Notes under the pieces: generated by a model | What the model saw: only the letters and a program-made list of their open reading frames with translations | Databases searched by the model: none | What the model was told of the DNA's origin: nothing | DNA from: Litchfieldella anticariensis FP35 = DSM 16096 | GTDB taxonomy: Bacteria; Pseudomonadota; Gammaproteobacteria; Pseudomonadales; Halomonadaceae | NCBI RefSeq assembly: GCF_000409775.1 | Contig: NZ_KE332395.1 | Coordinates: 198,498 to 254,159, forward strand | DNA length: 55,662 nt | Reading direction: 5' to 3' | In this document: positions 1-10,029 of the stretch, piece after piece | Layout: each line of letters starts with the position of its first letter | Numbering within the stretch: position 1 is the stretch's first letter | Made by a program: the position numbers and the translations under genes

Positions 1-981
1 GTCGACGGCCCCCAGGTGGCCCACGTGGTGGGCCCCGAGGGCGAGGAGATCCACTGCGACGAGCACGGCCGGGTCAAGGTCCAGTTCCCCTGGGACCGCT
101 ACGCGGCCCCCGACGACACCGCCAGCGCCTGGCTGCGCGTCAGCCAGGGCTGGGCCGGCGGTGGCTACGGCATGTTGGCGCTGCCGCGGATCGGCCACGA
201 GGTGATTGTCTCATTCCTGGAGGGCGATCCCGACCAGCCGCTGATCACCGGGCGCACCTACCACGCCGCCAACATTCCGCCCTACGCGCTGCCCGAGCAC
301 AAGACGCGCACCGTGCTGCGTACCCAGACCCACCAGGGCGACGGCTTCAACGAACTGCGCTTCGACGACGCCAAGGACCGCGAACAGATCTGGCTGCACG
401 CCCAGAAGGACCTCGAACTGCTCACCGAGCACGACCGTACCGAGGAGATCCGCAACGACAGCCACCTCACGGTCAAGCGCGACCGTATCGGCGAGATCGA
501 CCGCGACGACCACCTCAGCGTGCACGGCCAGCGCCATGAAAAGACCGACGCCGACCGGCACCTGCTCGTGCGGGGTAGCCTGCATGTCCGGGCCGGCCAG
601 GCCTGGCTCAGCGAGAGCGGGCGTGAGTTGCACATCAAGGCCGGCCAGCAGGTGGTGCTGGAAGCCGGCAGCGAGCTGACCCTCAACGCCGGCGGCAGCT
701 TCCTCAAGCTCGATGGCAGCGGCGTGACCATCGTCGGCCCCACGGTACGAATGAATGCCGGGGGCAGCCCCGGCCGGGGCAGCGGCCAGGCGGTGGAGAG
801 CCCGCTGCTGCCAGGGCATGCGATACCGGAAACCAGTGAAGACGTCACGCTCAAGGCGCCAGCGGCGTTTGCCGAAACGCAAGGCCAGGCCCTGGCGCTT
901 CAACGTGCCGCCAGCAGCGGCAAGGCGCTGTGCGAGATCTGCGCCGACACGCTCAAGACGCCACAGGGAGGAAGCCAATGA
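1..981 (+). CDS. vgrG: Type VI secretion spike protein VgrG, C-terminal part
   Basis: The reading frame is open from the first base, so the gene begins before the window; 326 residues are visible. The first part has the OB-fold/gp5-like core of VgrG ([12 protein letters not shown], then [16 protein letters not shown] and [20 protein letters not shown]). After it comes the DUF2345-type beta-helix stalk with repeated short strands ([27 protein letters not shown]). VgrG trimers form the tip of the T6SS needle and carry effectors. The tail ends with a short Cys-containing extension (CEICADTLK). The stop codon overlaps the start of the DUF4123 gene (ATGA), so adaptor and effector genes follow in one operon. 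Identification is firm; the subtype cannot be set without the N-terminus. Confidence 0.95.
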   Translation, partial: VDGPQVAHVVGPEGEEIHCDEHGRVKVQFPWDRYAAPDDTASAWLRVSQGWAGGGYGMLALPRIGHEVIVSFLEGDPDQPLITGRTYHAANIPPYALPEHKTRTVLRTQTHQGDGFNELRFDDAKDREQIWLHAQKDLELLTEHDRTEEIRNDSHLTVKRDRIGEIDRDDHLSVHGQRHEKTDADRHLLVRGSLHVRAGQAWLSESGRELHIKAGQQVVLEAGSELTLNAGGSFLKLDGSGVTIVGPTVRMNAGGSPGRGSGQAVESPLLPGHAIPETSEDVTLKAPAAFAETQGQALALQRAASSGKALCEICADTLKTPQGGSQ

Positions 982-1901
982 GTTCACTTCCCGCCTGCAC
1001 GCATATCCTGCTCGATGCGGCGTTACCCGGGCTGCGCCAGCAGTGGTACCGGCGCTCCTCCTACTGCACCGGCAGTGAAGCCTTGTATGTGGGCACGCCC
1101 TTCGCCCATCTGATCGAGGTATCGCCGCTGGTGGCCCGCACCGCGCCGGACGATCCCTTTTTGTACTGGCTGATGGCAGAGCGTCCGACCCTGAATTGGG
1201 GCCTGTTGCTGGAAAGTCCGGCCACAGCCGGGGAGCTGGCCGCGCATTTCCGCCACTGGCTGACGATTCTCGATAGTCAGGGCAACGAAGTGCTGTTCCG
1301 CTTCTATGACCCTGCGGTGCTACCCAATTTTCTCGACGCCTTCGACGATCGGGAATACCACCAATGGTTCGGCCCGGTCACGACAGTGCACTGCCGCACG
1401 GACGATGGCTTCACGACGCGGCATATCACGGCGCGCGCCCAGCAGGATGCCTCACCAGAGCCGCTACCGCCGCCTCCCTGGTGGAAACTGAATGCCCGGC
1501 ACCAGCAAGCGCTGCAACCACTCTATCGCCGTGAATTGATCCACGACACCCAGCAGCGTCTGCTGCTCGAAGCCGGCGCCTGGCTGATGCACTTGGATGC
1601 CGTGACCATCTCTGCACGGGTTGCCGATGCCATCGATCGCCTGACGACGCTCAACGGCGGCGCCCTGCCCAGCCGGGATGAGGCCGCCCACTTCTGCCTG
1701 CTGGCAACGACCAGTTGCTCACATCTCGAACACCGCGACGACTTCCGGCGCGATATGGCGGCCCATGGCCTGACAACGACCCTGGCCCGCTGGCAGGTCC
1801 ATGCCTACGGCAAGCTGCCCGACCGCCAACACCATGACCCCGCCTGGCTGCCCGATGGCCCGCAGATGGCACAAGCCCCACGAGAAGGAACTCACCCATG
1901 A
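978..1901 (+). CDS. DUF4123 domain T6SS effector chaperone/adaptor
   Basis: The product has 307 residues from the ATG at 978, which overlaps the vgrG stop codon and sits behind GGGAGGAAG. DUF4123 proteins (Tap/TEC) load a specific effector onto its cognate VgrG. Supporting features are the early aromatic-rich segment around [18 protein letters not shown], the motif [17 protein letters not shown] typical of the DUF4123 core, and the position between vgrG and a nuclease gene. The stop codon overlaps the next start (ATGA at 1898). The product is expected to be cytosolic and not secreted. The C-terminal third (after about residue 170) is probably the effector-specific part. Confidence 0.88.
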   Translation: MSSLPACTHILLDAALPGLRQQWYRRSSYCTGSEALYVGTPFAHLIEVSPLVARTAPDDPFLYWLMAERPTLNWGLLLESPATAGELAAHFRHWLTILDSQGNEVLFRFYDPAVLPNFLDAFDDREYHQWFGPVTTVHCRTDDGFTTRHITARAQQDASPEPLPPPPWWKLNARHQQALQPLYRRELIHDTQQRLLLEAGAWLMHLDAVTISARVADAIDRLTTLNGGALPSRDEAAHFCLLATTSCSHLEHRDDFRRDMAAHGLTTTLARWQVHAYGKLPDRQHHDPAWLPDGPQMAQAPREGTHP

Positions 1902-2710
1902 GCGACGCCGGCGCCCAGCAGTGCCCGCTGGACAACGATATCGAAAGCCGCCTGGGCATCGTCTGCAGCTTCGTGTGCACCTGCAACGAAGTGCCCAACC
2001 AAGGCCGCGGCGGCATCAACCTCAAGCAGAGCTGTGTCGATGTGGGGCTGCAGAGGCTCAATGAGACCTGCGATACTGGCCTGCGCGTCCAGGTGCCGTA
2101 CTATATGGGCGATTCGCCCCCCTCGCCGCTACTGATGAAGGATGCCGAAGGCCTGGAAACCCTGGAGCCGATTCGTAACTTCGGCCACGCCATCAACCGG
2201 ATTATCAGCATGAAGCGTGATGGAGCCCCGCTCAGCGAAACCGAAAAGAACTGGTCCGAGGGCTATACCCAGTATGATTTGCGTATTCCCGATGCCGTGG
2301 CATTGCGCGACCCCAACGGCAAGCCAACCCAGGACAATCTGCTGGGGGTGATCGAGGTCAAGTTTCCGCCAGATGATTGGGGGCCTTATCAAAGGCGTGA
2401 TTATGGGAGGATTGCTGGTGATAGGGATAATCTAAAACTACTCACTCCAGAACGTTGTAGCTGTGATGGCCCTCGACAGACGCAATATGCCACGGAGACC
2501 CAGCCCGCCATGGAGATCTACCAAGACCGCTTGGAGGAGAAAGGGATATCGTGGAGCACGATCGCCGCTGGCGTTGGCTTGTTGGCTGGCGGTGCCGCCG
2601 CGACCTATTTTTCCGGCGGGTTGGGCGCGACAGCGGGAGGCCAGGCGATCCGCCAAGGAGCGACCATGTTGCTGGGGGCGATGGGAATCGGAACTGCCGC
2701 TGCCTGGTAA
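1898..2710 (+). CDS. Probable T6SS nuclease effector, PD-(D/E)XK (VRR-NUC-like)
   Basis: This 270-residue protein is directly downstream of the DUF4123 adaptor and upstream of DUF3396 immunity genes, the usual effector position. Residues 126-169 carry a PD-(D/E)XK signature: YDLRIPDAV (Asp132), then IEVKFP (Glu153, Lys155) and Q..DY (165-169), followed by CSC at 187-189. That fits a VRR-NUC or the related Tox-REase-5 fold, predicting DNA cleavage in the target cell. The N-terminus has several Cys (9, 23, 27, 29, 46, 58). Residues about 215-262 form a Gly/Ala-rich hydrophobic segment, odd for a nuclease C-terminus and possibly used in delivery or membrane passage. Known TseV and TseT effectors have the same neighbourhood. 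The domain family is fairly secure; the substrate is inferred. Confidence 0.82.
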   Translation: MSDAGAQQCPLDNDIESRLGIVCSFVCTCNEVPNQGRGGINLKQSCVDVGLQRLNETCDTGLRVQVPYYMGDSPPSPLLMKDAEGLETLEPIRNFGHAINRIISMKRDGAPLSETEKNWSEGYTQYDLRIPDAVALRDPNGKPTQDNLLGVIEVKFPPDDWGPYQRRDYGRIAGDRDNLKLLTPERCSCDGPRQTQYATETQPAMEIYQDRLEEKGISWSTIAAGVGLLAGGAAATYFSGGLGATAGGQAIRQGATMLLGAMGIGTAAAW

Positions 2711-2730
2711 TCACTTAGGAGAGATATCCA

Positions 2731-3705
2731 ATGGAAGCACCTCAAGACCTCAACCAGTTGTTGACCGTCGAGACCGATAACGGCGTGCTGTTCAAGGTCT
2801 GCCTGGGCGTGGCGCTATTCTTTACCGGCTCCCAGCAGGAAGATAAACGTCGGGCAGTGTTGGAGGTTCTCGCCGACTACCGCGACCTGGTCGGCGACCA
2901 ACTCACCTGGACCACCAACCCTGCTACAGATCGATGGAAAAAGCTTAAAAGCTTCGATAGCTATATCACGCCTTTTGAATGGCTGCCAACTCATGGCCCT
3001 GGGCCATGGCAGTTCGTTTATCATGGAGGCAAGCGGCGTAGCGATGCTGATAATCATGGCATTATCACATTAGGTACCCGCCCAAGTGAGGATGCCAGGG
3101 GAGAAGTCAGCTACTTATACTGCCTGTTTCCAATCGATTTTTTTATTGAACGCGAACAAAAGTTACCTGCACTGGTGCAGCAATGGTGTGACAAGCTCAA
3201 GCCCGAGCATGGCTATGCCGGCTTCTGGCTGGGCCAATCCTATGGCTATGAGGACACGGATGAAGCAGTTATTCTCGAGTATAAGATTGGCCAACGCTTT
3301 CCTGGTATCCAGATTAATGGCTTTCCCACCCATTCCTTGAATCTGCATCGTGGCCCAAAGGGTATCGACTGGCTGACCATTCTCTCCGACCGATGGCTGG
3401 AACGGCTCGGCGGGCGGGAGCGCGTCAAGGCCGCGATGGACGAGCTGCCGGTGCTTGAGTATGACGATGGCGCCATCCTGCGTGCCGGACCCATGCCGCA
3501 GTTCGGCGATAGCGAAGACCCCGAGGTCGATGCCGCCCTGGCCGACTATCGCCGCGTCGCCGCGATCATCGAACCCATCCGCATCAAAGATCACCCCAGT
3601 ATCCACCCAACGCTATCACCTAGCTACCGGCACGAGAAACGCTTCGATGCCCAGGAATACCAGGCCTGGCTGGCGCGCTTTAGCCCGCGCGGAGGTGGAC
3701 GATGA
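2731..3705 (+). CDS. Type VI immunity family protein (DUF3396), copy 1
   Basis: The protein has 324 residues and starts 20 bp after the effector stop, behind AGGAGAGATATCC. Its DUF3396-like features include FYVYHGGKRR-type segment FVYHGGKRRSDADNHG, LFPIDFFIE, GYAGFWLGQSYGYED and the C-terminal AQEYQAWLARF. DUF3396 proteins neutralise PD-(D/E)XK T6SS effectors of the TseT/TseV type by binding them in the cytosol. The adjacent position to a nuclease effector supports the same role here. A second, very similar copy lies at 4126-5121. The stop codon overlaps the next small gene (ATGA at 3702), showing translational coupling. Assignment rests on motifs and context. Confidence 0.85.
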   Translation: MEAPQDLNQLLTVETDNGVLFKVCLGVALFFTGSQQEDKRRAVLEVLADYRDLVGDQLTWTTNPATDRWKKLKSFDSYITPFEWLPTHGPGPWQFVYHGGKRRSDADNHGIITLGTRPSEDARGEVSYLYCLFPIDFFIEREQKLPALVQQWCDKLKPEHGYAGFWLGQSYGYEDTDEAVILEYKIGQRFPGIQINGFPTHSLNLHRGPKGIDWLTILSDRWLERLGGRERVKAAMDELPVLEYDDGAILRAGPMPQFGDSEDPEVDAALADYRRVAAIIEPIRIKDHPSIHPTLSPSYRHEKRFDAQEYQAWLARFSPRGGGR

Positions 3706-4109
3706 GCGATATACAAGCTAACGGCGAGGACTTTCCGCTGGAGTGGTTCCCCGGGCAACTGTTTCCGGATATCGAGTTGGAGCGTGTCGAAATTGATGAT
3801 GAGGCGATCCGGATGGTCTGCCGTGATGGCGACTGGTCGCTGCAGTCGGATATCACCCCATTTTGGGGGCCGGGAACCATGGTCTTCCATACCAAGGAAA
3901 CGCCGCGGGTATATATCCAAGAGGGCGACCGCTGTCCCGAGGTGGATCGGGAATTGGCCCAGGAGCAGTTACTACCCCACTTCCACACGCTGGAACTGGT
4001 CGAGCGCGGCGAACAGTGGCGGCTGCGTGGCCGCGCCGGCGAGCGCAACGCCGTGGTGGAACTGCGCGCCGAGATCACCGCCATCACCTGGCATGCCGAC
4101 GAGGCCTGA
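3702..4109 (+). CDS. Small acidic protein of the immunity module, function unknown
   Basis: The product has 135 residues, is acidic, and has no signal peptide or membrane segment. It contains PDIELERVEIDDEAIRM and a C-terminal beta-rich stretch (EQWRLRGRAGERNAVVEL). I do not recognise a family. It is translationally coupled to the first DUF3396 gene, and a degenerate copy follows the second DUF3396 gene (5118-5256). The gene was therefore duplicated together with the immunity gene, which suggests a functional unit: a second immunity protein or a partner of DUF3396. That role is inference from linkage. Confidence 0.75.
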   Translation: MSDIQANGEDFPLEWFPGQLFPDIELERVEIDDEAIRMVCRDGDWSLQSDITPFWGPGTMVFHTKETPRVYIQEGDRCPEVDRELAQEQLLPHFHTLELVERGEQWRLRGRAGERNAVVELRAEITAITWHADEA

Positions 4110-4125
4110 CGACGAGGAGCCGGCC

Positions 4126-5121
4126 ATGGCTGGGACGCCCACCATTCCCATACTGGATACACCAATCAACCAGCTACTACCCATCGAAACCGATAACGGT
4201 GTGCTGTTCAAGGTCTGTCTGGGCGTGGCGCTATTCTTTACCGGCTCCCAGCAGGAAGATAAACGCCGGGCAGTGTTGGAGATTCTCGCCGACTACCGCG
4301 ACCTGGTCGGCGACCAACTCACCTGGACCACCAACCCCACTACCGGCAAGTGGAAGAAGCTCAAGGGCTTCGATAGCTATATCACCCCCTTCGAGTGGCT
4401 GCCCACTTATGGCGCGGGGGAGTGGGAATTCGTCTACCACGGTGGCAAGCGGCGTAGCGATGCCGATGATCATGGCATTGTGGTGCTTGGCAAGCGCCCT
4501 AGCGCCGATGAGAGGGGACAATTAAGTCGCTTACATTGTTTATTCCCCATCGATTTCTTTCTCAAGCGTGAGCAGAAACTGCCTGCCCTGGTGCAGCAGT
4601 GGTGCGATAAGCTCAAGCCCGAGCACGGCTATGCCGGCTTCTGGCTGGGCCAATCCTATGGCTACGAAGACACGGATGAAGCGGTTATTCTCGAGTATAA
4701 GTTTGGCCAGCGCTTTCCTGGCATCCAAATCAACCGGTTCTCAACCCATAACCTGCATGGCCATCGAGGCCCCAAGGGCGTCGACTGGCTGACTATTCTT
4801 TCCGATCGGTGGCTGGAGCGCCTGGGCGGCCTCAACCGCGTCAAGGCCGCGATGGACGAGCTGCCGGTGCTGGAATACGACGGTGGCGCCATCCTGCGTG
4901 CCGGACCCATGCCGCAGTTCGGTGACAGCGAAGCCCCCGAGGTCGATGCCGCCCTGGCCGACTATCGCCGCGTCGCGGCGATCATCGAACCGATTCGTAT
5001 CAAGGATCACCCCAGCATCCATCCGCGCCTATTCGGCAATAGTCGACATGAGAAACGCTTCGATGCCCAGGAGTACCAGGCCTGGCTGGCGCGCTTTAGC
5101 CCGCGCGGAGGTGGACGATGA
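4126..5121 (+). CDS. Type VI immunity family protein (DUF3396), copy 2
   Basis: The product has 331 residues. The ATG at 4126 was chosen because it follows GAGGAGCC and gives MAGTPTIPI before the region shared with copy 1; the frame is open further upstream but there overlaps the small gene. From about residue 15 the protein parallels copy 1 almost residue for residue, and long stretches of DNA are identical or nearly so, including the last 60 bp and the start of the following gene. Differences cluster in the middle (IKSFSTHNLHGH-type region against copy 1 NGFPTHSLNLH). It may widen the immunity range or be an orphan immunity gene. This is clear tandem duplication; the functional split is unknown. 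Confidence 0.85.
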   Translation: MAGTPTIPILDTPINQLLPIETDNGVLFKVCLGVALFFTGSQQEDKRRAVLEILADYRDLVGDQLTWTTNPTTGKWKKLKGFDSYITPFEWLPTYGAGEWEFVYHGGKRRSDADDHGIVVLGKRPSADERGQLSRLHCLFPIDFFLKREQKLPALVQQWCDKLKPEHGYAGFWLGQSYGYEDTDEAVILEYKFGQRFPGIQINRFSTHNLHGHRGPKGVDWLTILSDRWLERLGGLNRVKAAMDELPVLEYDGGAILRAGPMPQFGDSEAPEVDAALADYRRVAAIIEPIRIKDHPSIHPRLFGNSRHEKRFDAQEYQAWLARFSPRGGGR

Positions 5122-5256
5122 GCGAGCCGAATGCCCAAGGTGAAAACCTTTGCGCTGGGGTGGTCTCCCGATATCGAACTCGAGCGTGTGGAAATCGACG
5201 AAGGACAGATCGACCGAGACGCAATATCGAAGTTGGGAGTCATTGTCGGGCCTTAG
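5118..5256 (+). pseudogene. Frameshifted, truncated copy of the small immunity-module gene
   Basis: After the second DUF3396 gene the same ATGA junction starts a reading frame MSEPNAQGEN that soon shifts. In the +1 frame the DNA encodes FALGWSPDIELERVEID, matching FPLEWF..PDIELERVEID of the intact gene at 3702, with about five codons missing. The match then breaks off and the frame stops at 5254-5256. The unshifted frame instead ends at 5267 after 49 unrelated codons. It is therefore a decayed copy from the duplication, not an expressed gene. Confidence 0.8.
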
Positions 5257-5266
5257 CCCGACAATG
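5241..5266. terminator. Perfect 10-bp stem-loop between converging genes
   Basis: CATTGTCGGG and CCCGACAATG are perfect inverted repeats around the loop CCTTAG, between the end of the T6SS immunity module (plus strand) and the end of the carboxypeptidase gene (minus strand). There is no strong T-tract on either side, so it is a likely but not classical bidirectional terminator. Confidence 0.6.
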
Positions 5267-5269
5267 ATC

Positions 5270-6640
5270 TTATCTCACCACCAGGCACTCCATACCTTGC
5301 CGCGCTAATTGATTGCAGGCGCTGTGCGCTTGCTGTTCTTGCATGTCGATCAACCTGGCACGGTAGACTCTGCGCTCTGGCGCTTCGGTAACGGCCACCC
5401 GAGCCTGCAACTCATCTTGCAGGTAGTCAGCGGCGCGCACGGCCAGGTCCTGTGCCATATCGGCATCCTGGAAAGCTCCGACCTGTACCGCCCAGTCGCC
5501 GCCCACGGCTTCCTGTTGATCTCCCATCCCGCTCTCGACTCGATTGACCAGCGCCAGAATCGGGTCGTTGGCCGGTGTGCTGGTGGTTTGGAACGATTCA
5601 TGCGGTATGGCTTGAGTCGCCGCCAGGAACGAGGATTCGACACGTGTCGTGGCGGCGGAATCCGCCAATTGGGCGGGTGAGGGCTGAGGTGTAACGGAGC
5701 GAGTCAGGTCATCAACACGATCTGGCTGTGCCTGAGGCGCTGTCGACTCGACCTGGATTGATTCGGCATCCGAGATATCCGCACTGGCTATCCAATCGCG
5801 CTCCTGGAGCATTGAGGCTTGCACGAAGCCACGGTCGAGCAACTCGGTCATGTGGGCATCCCGAGACTGAGCGGTAAAGCCGCCCATGACCACGGCGACG
5901 ATACGACGCCCGTCACGCACTGCCGAAGTAGCGACATTGAAGCCGGAATCGCGGATATAACCGGTCTTCAAACCATCGGCACCATCATAGTTGGTGAGCA
6001 GACGGTTATGGCCGGTATGTTTCCGTCCCTGGTACAAGAAGCTGGTTTGGGAAAAGTGATCGTAATACTGCGGGAAATCCTGCATCAGCCGGATCGAGAG
6101 TGTGGCCATGTCACGAGCCGTGGTGGTCTGGGCTTTATCCGGCAAGCCGGAGGCATTGCGGAAGTGGGTATCGTTCATCCCCATTTCCCGTGCTTTCGCG
6201 GTCATCCGCTGGGAGAAGTCAGACTCGGTACCGCCCAGCGCTTCGGCGACCACCACGGCGACATCGTTGGCCGAGCGTATGATCAAAGCGGGAATCGCCT
6301 CGCGCACGGTAATGCTGCTACCCGCTTTCAGCCACAACTTGGAAGCCGGCTTCGATGCCGCATAACTCGATACCGGCAACGGTTGGTCGAGCGTTAACCG
6401 CCCCTGCTCGATCGCCTCGAACAGCAGATACAAGGTCATCATCTTGGTCAACGATGCCGGATAGCGGGTAGACCTTGCATTGGCCGTATGCAACACCTCG
6501 CCGCTAGCCACATCGACGACGATCGATGCATAGCGTGGATTAGCGCGAGCCGCTGAAGAAAGTGTCAACGCGAGAAGTGCCAGAAACACCACTGACAGCA
6601 CCATGAAGCGCCGCGTTTCGCTGTATATCCCGGGTATCAT
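5270..6640 (-). CDS. D-alanyl-D-alanine carboxypeptidase (S11, PBP5/6 type) with SPOR domain
   Basis: The enzyme removes the terminal D-Ala of peptidoglycan pentapeptides in the periplasm. The start at 6640 (MIPGIYSE, 456 residues) follows GAGGG; another possible start is 6607 (MVLSVVF). A signal peptide/anchor covers about residues 12-34. The three penicillin-binding motifs are present: SLTK (63-66), SAN (123-125) and KTG (225-227). The C-terminal part, after a Pro/Thr/Ser-rich linker, holds a SPOR domain (GDWAVQVGAFQDADMAQ, from about 375), which binds denuded glycan strands and targets proteins to the septum. Classic DacA has a different C-terminal amphipathic helix; the SPOR-tailed layout is common in Halomonas-like bacteria. 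Monocistronic. Confidence 0.93.
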   Translation of the reverse strand: MIPGIYSETRRFMVLSVVFLALLALTLSSAARANPRYASIVVDVASGEVLHTANARSTRYPASLTKMMTLYLLFEAIEQGRLTLDQPLPVSSYAASKPASKLWLKAGSSITVREAIPALIIRSANDVAVVVAEALGGTESDFSQRMTAKAREMGMNDTHFRNASGLPDKAQTTTARDMATLSIRLMQDFPQYYDHFSQTSFLYQGRKHTGHNRLLTNYDGADGLKTGYIRDSGFNVATSAVRDGRRIVAVVMGGFTAQSRDAHMTELLDRGFVQASMLQERDWIASADISDAESIQVESTAPQAQPDRVDDLTRSVTPQPSPAQLADSAATTRVESSFLAATQAIPHESFQTTSTPANDPILALVNRVESGMGDQQEAVGGDWAVQVGAFQDADMAQDLAVRAADYLQDELQARVAVTEAPERRVYRARLIDMQEQQAHSACNQLARQGMECLVVR

Positions 6641-6837
6641 TATTGTTGTCCCTCTAATGTTCCTTGCATTACCCGATTTCCCCTGCCCTCTATAGGAAGT
6701 ATGTCCATGAATACCATGCTGTCCACTCTTTCCATAAAGTCGATCACCGCTATTTAAAGAAGGCATTTTTTGGGTTTAACGGCAGCGAGCGCTATCGTTA
6801 AGGTTTCGCCACTACGTGGCATGACAGGAGACCTCGA

Positions 6838-7422
6838 ATGACCGACCAGCCCCGCCTGCTATGTTTTGCCGGGAGCGCCCGCCAAGACTCTCTCAACAAG
6901 CGTCTGGCTAGAGTCGCGGCCTCGATGGCTCAGCGATATGACGCGGAGATCAGCTTCCTCGACCTTGCCGATTATCCCATGCCGCTCTACCACGGCGATC
7001 TGGAAGCTCACGAGGGCCTGCCGAAAGCGGCCAAGACGCTGAAAGCGCTATTTCGTGACTGCGATGGTTTCCTGATTGCCGCACCGGAATATAACAGTAG
7101 TTTGACCCCCTTGCTCAAGAACACCCTAGACTGGATATCGCGCCGCGAACAACCCGACGAACCCGCACTCATCGCTTTCCGAGGCAAGGTAGCAGCTCTG
7201 TGCGCTGCCTCGGGAGGCGCCACCGGCGGGCGACGCGGATTGGTAGCGTTACGCATGATGCTGGGCAACATTGGGGTACACGTACTACCTCAGCAGCTCA
7301 GCGTACCGCATGCCGCCCAAGCCTTCGATGCCCAGGGTGAACTCGTCGATGAGCAAATCACCCAGACTCTGGACAACTTAATTAGTGAATGGGTTCGCGT
7401 CAGCGGTGCATTACGCCACTGA
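6838..7422 (+). CDS. NADPH-dependent FMN reductase family protein
   Basis: This 194-residue flavodoxin-like protein starts behind AGGAGACC. The family motifs are the phosphate-binding loop GSARQDSLN (12-20) and PEYNSS (83-88), followed by LKNTLDWISR and ASGGATGG, as in FMN_red/chromate-reductase-like NAD(P)H:quinone oxidoreductases. Such cytosolic enzymes reduce quinones, azo compounds or FMN with NAD(P)H. The substrate cannot be read from sequence. It stands alone, divergent from the carboxypeptidase and convergent with the zinc GTPase gene, with 15 bp between the stop codons of the latter pair. Confidence 0.9.
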   Translation: MTDQPRLLCFAGSARQDSLNKRLARVAASMAQRYDAEISFLDLADYPMPLYHGDLEAHEGLPKAAKTLKALFRDCDGFLIAAPEYNSSLTPLLKNTLDWISRREQPDEPALIAFRGKVAALCAASGGATGGRRGLVALRMMLGNIGVHVLPQQLSVPHAAQAFDAQGELVDEQITQTLDNLISEWVRVSGALRH

Positions 7423-7437
7423 CGCGCCCTGCGGCGA

Positions 7438-8661
<1,224 letters not shown>

Positions 8662-8726
8662 CGATAGTCTCTTCGCTGTCTGTTGAAAGTCGGCATCCAG
8701 AACGACTGGGTGAAAGCCCATTGAAA

Positions 8727-8749
8727 GAAACGATATATTATAACATTTA
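8727..8749 (-). promoter_or_regulatory. Zur box in front of zigA
   Basis: This 23-bp dyad matches the gammaproteobacterial Zur consensus (GAAATGTTATA-N-TATAACATTTC) at 20 of 22 defined positions; the right half ATAACATTT is intact and the left half reads GAAACGATAT. It lies 66 bp before the preferred zigA start in an AT-rich stretch, the expected place for repression by zinc-loaded Zur. Confidence 0.85.
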
Positions 8750-8802
8750 ATATTTCGAACAATAGCTCACCCTCACATCACCGCCAGCACGGTTTGATGA
8801 GC

Positions 8803-9243
8803 TTAGTGGGGCAGTTCAGTGACTTCGAAGAGTATCTCGTAGTTGCGATCCCCTTCCATGCAGTCGTCGTCCATCATCGAGAAGCAAGCCTGATCGTCAT
8901 AGACATGCAGATACCAGGTCCCGGCCGGCAAGGTCGTGGCGATGCGGAAGTTCTCCCAGTCACCACTGCGCCAGTCGCGCCTGACGACGTTTCCTTCGGC
9001 GTCATAGAGCACGGCATTGGGTGTCACCGTCATGCTGCTGGCGATGGCGACCCGGCTCTCGAGCACGACATCGGATGGCTTATCCAGCGTAAACACGTAA
9101 ATGTCGGTGCCCGGTCCCAGCAGACCTTGATGCGGTTGCCCTGGTGACAGCTCAATCGCCCGATCCCGCGGGTCATACGGGGAAGCACACCCCGACAGGG
9201 CCAGCAAGAGTGTTACGGCAAGCACACCGCTTAAGGGACGCAT
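8803..9243 (-). CDS. Small secreted lipoprotein, unknown function
   Basis: The product has 146 residues from the ATG at 9243, preceded by GGAGG at good spacing. The N-terminus MRPLSGVLAVTLLLALSGC is a lipoprotein signal with the lipobox LSGC (Cys19). The mature part is a beta-rich domain (PSDVVLESRVAIASSMT, TLPAGTWYLHVYDD) that resembles bacterial pre-peptidase C-terminal (PPC)-like beta-sandwiches, though this is only a resemblance. It contains a Met/Cys/Asp-rich stretch (ACFSMMDDDCMEGD). It is divergent from the secreted protein at 9429. No function is assigned. Confidence 0.8.
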   Translation of the reverse strand: MRPLSGVLAVTLLLALSGCASPYDPRDRAIELSPGQPHQGLLGPGTDIYVFTLDKPSDVVLESRVAIASSMTVTPNAVLYDAEGNVVRRDWRSGDWENFRIATTLPAGTWYLHVYDDQACFSMMDDDCMEGDRNYEILFEVTELPH

Positions 9244-9428
9244 GGGCCGCCTCCACGAAGAACACGACTCATCATTGGAAGTCGCTTTCGGTTTCCCTAT
9301 CTCCAGCAGAATGGCTGGCACGGTGCCGAACGGCAAGGTCACAAGAGAGAAAAGGCAGGTTCCATCTCCCGCACGGCGTCCGTCATGCGGTACCCTTGGC
9401 GTTTTTTACGTTGCGGGAAGCCAACCCT

Positions 9429-10016
9429 ATGAAATTCCTGATGCCCATCGTCTTGGCCGGACTCCTGGCACTCGGCTCGGCTGGCCAGGCCTCGGCGCTG
9501 ATGTTCAACCAGAATCATGTCCAGAACACGGGCTACTGGACCTCCATGGAGCTCACATTGGGCGAAGACCGGTACTTCCGCGCCAGCAACTTGAGCGACT
9601 ATCCAGATACGGGTTTTTCCGTCTTCTTCGTTCCCGACGACTGCCGGCCCCAGTTGGAGTTACGGGTCGACATGGGTCGGATAGCTGCCCGCAGCGAAAG
9701 CGTCGAAGCCGAACCGGGAGCAATGCGTGTCGACCGCCTGCCGCCCCATACCAGCGACGTGACGCTGGCCCAGGAACGCGGCGACAGCGGCGCCTATGCA
9801 CGTTTCCAGACTCCCGAACTCTATCGACTGCTGCACGAGATACGAGTCGGCGACGTACTACGCCTGAAGATGGACGACGGCGAGGAGCCCTGGTATCTGG
9901 GCTTCCATCTAGCCGGCGCCTCCGCCGCCCTCGACCGTGCCGCGGCCATGTGCCATGAAGCCAAGCCACAGGCCGTCGAAGACGATCGGGATCGCGAGCC
10001 TGAAGACTTCTTCTAG
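9429..10016 (+). CDS. Secreted protein of unknown function
   Basis: The product has 195 residues from MKFLMPIVL; the frame extends upstream over the divergent lipoprotein gene, but this Met begins a clear Sec signal peptide (cleavage near QASA-LMF, about residue 23). The mature part is acidic, has two Cys (FVPDDCRPQ and AAAMCHEA) and ends in an acidic tail EDDRDREPEDFF. I recognise no domain. It is convergent with the TPM gene at 10030, with 13 bp between stop codons. It is probably periplasmic. Confidence 0.75.
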   Translation: MKFLMPIVLAGLLALGSAGQASALMFNQNHVQNTGYWTSMELTLGEDRYFRASNLSDYPDTGFSVFFVPDDCRPQLELRVDMGRIAARSESVEAEPGAMRVDRLPPHTSDVTLAQERGDSGAYARFQTPELYRLLHEIRVGDVLRLKMDDGEEPWYLGFHLAGASAALDRAAAMCHEAKPQAVEDDRDREPEDFF

Positions 10017-10029
10017 GCACTGTCTGAAC

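Noticed and set aside
4126-5121. Extended start of the second DUF3396 gene at 3784
   Set aside because: The upstream in-frame part is out of frame with, and antagonistic to, the small gene at 3702, and the ATG at 4126 has an RBS and matches copy 1 at its N-terminus.
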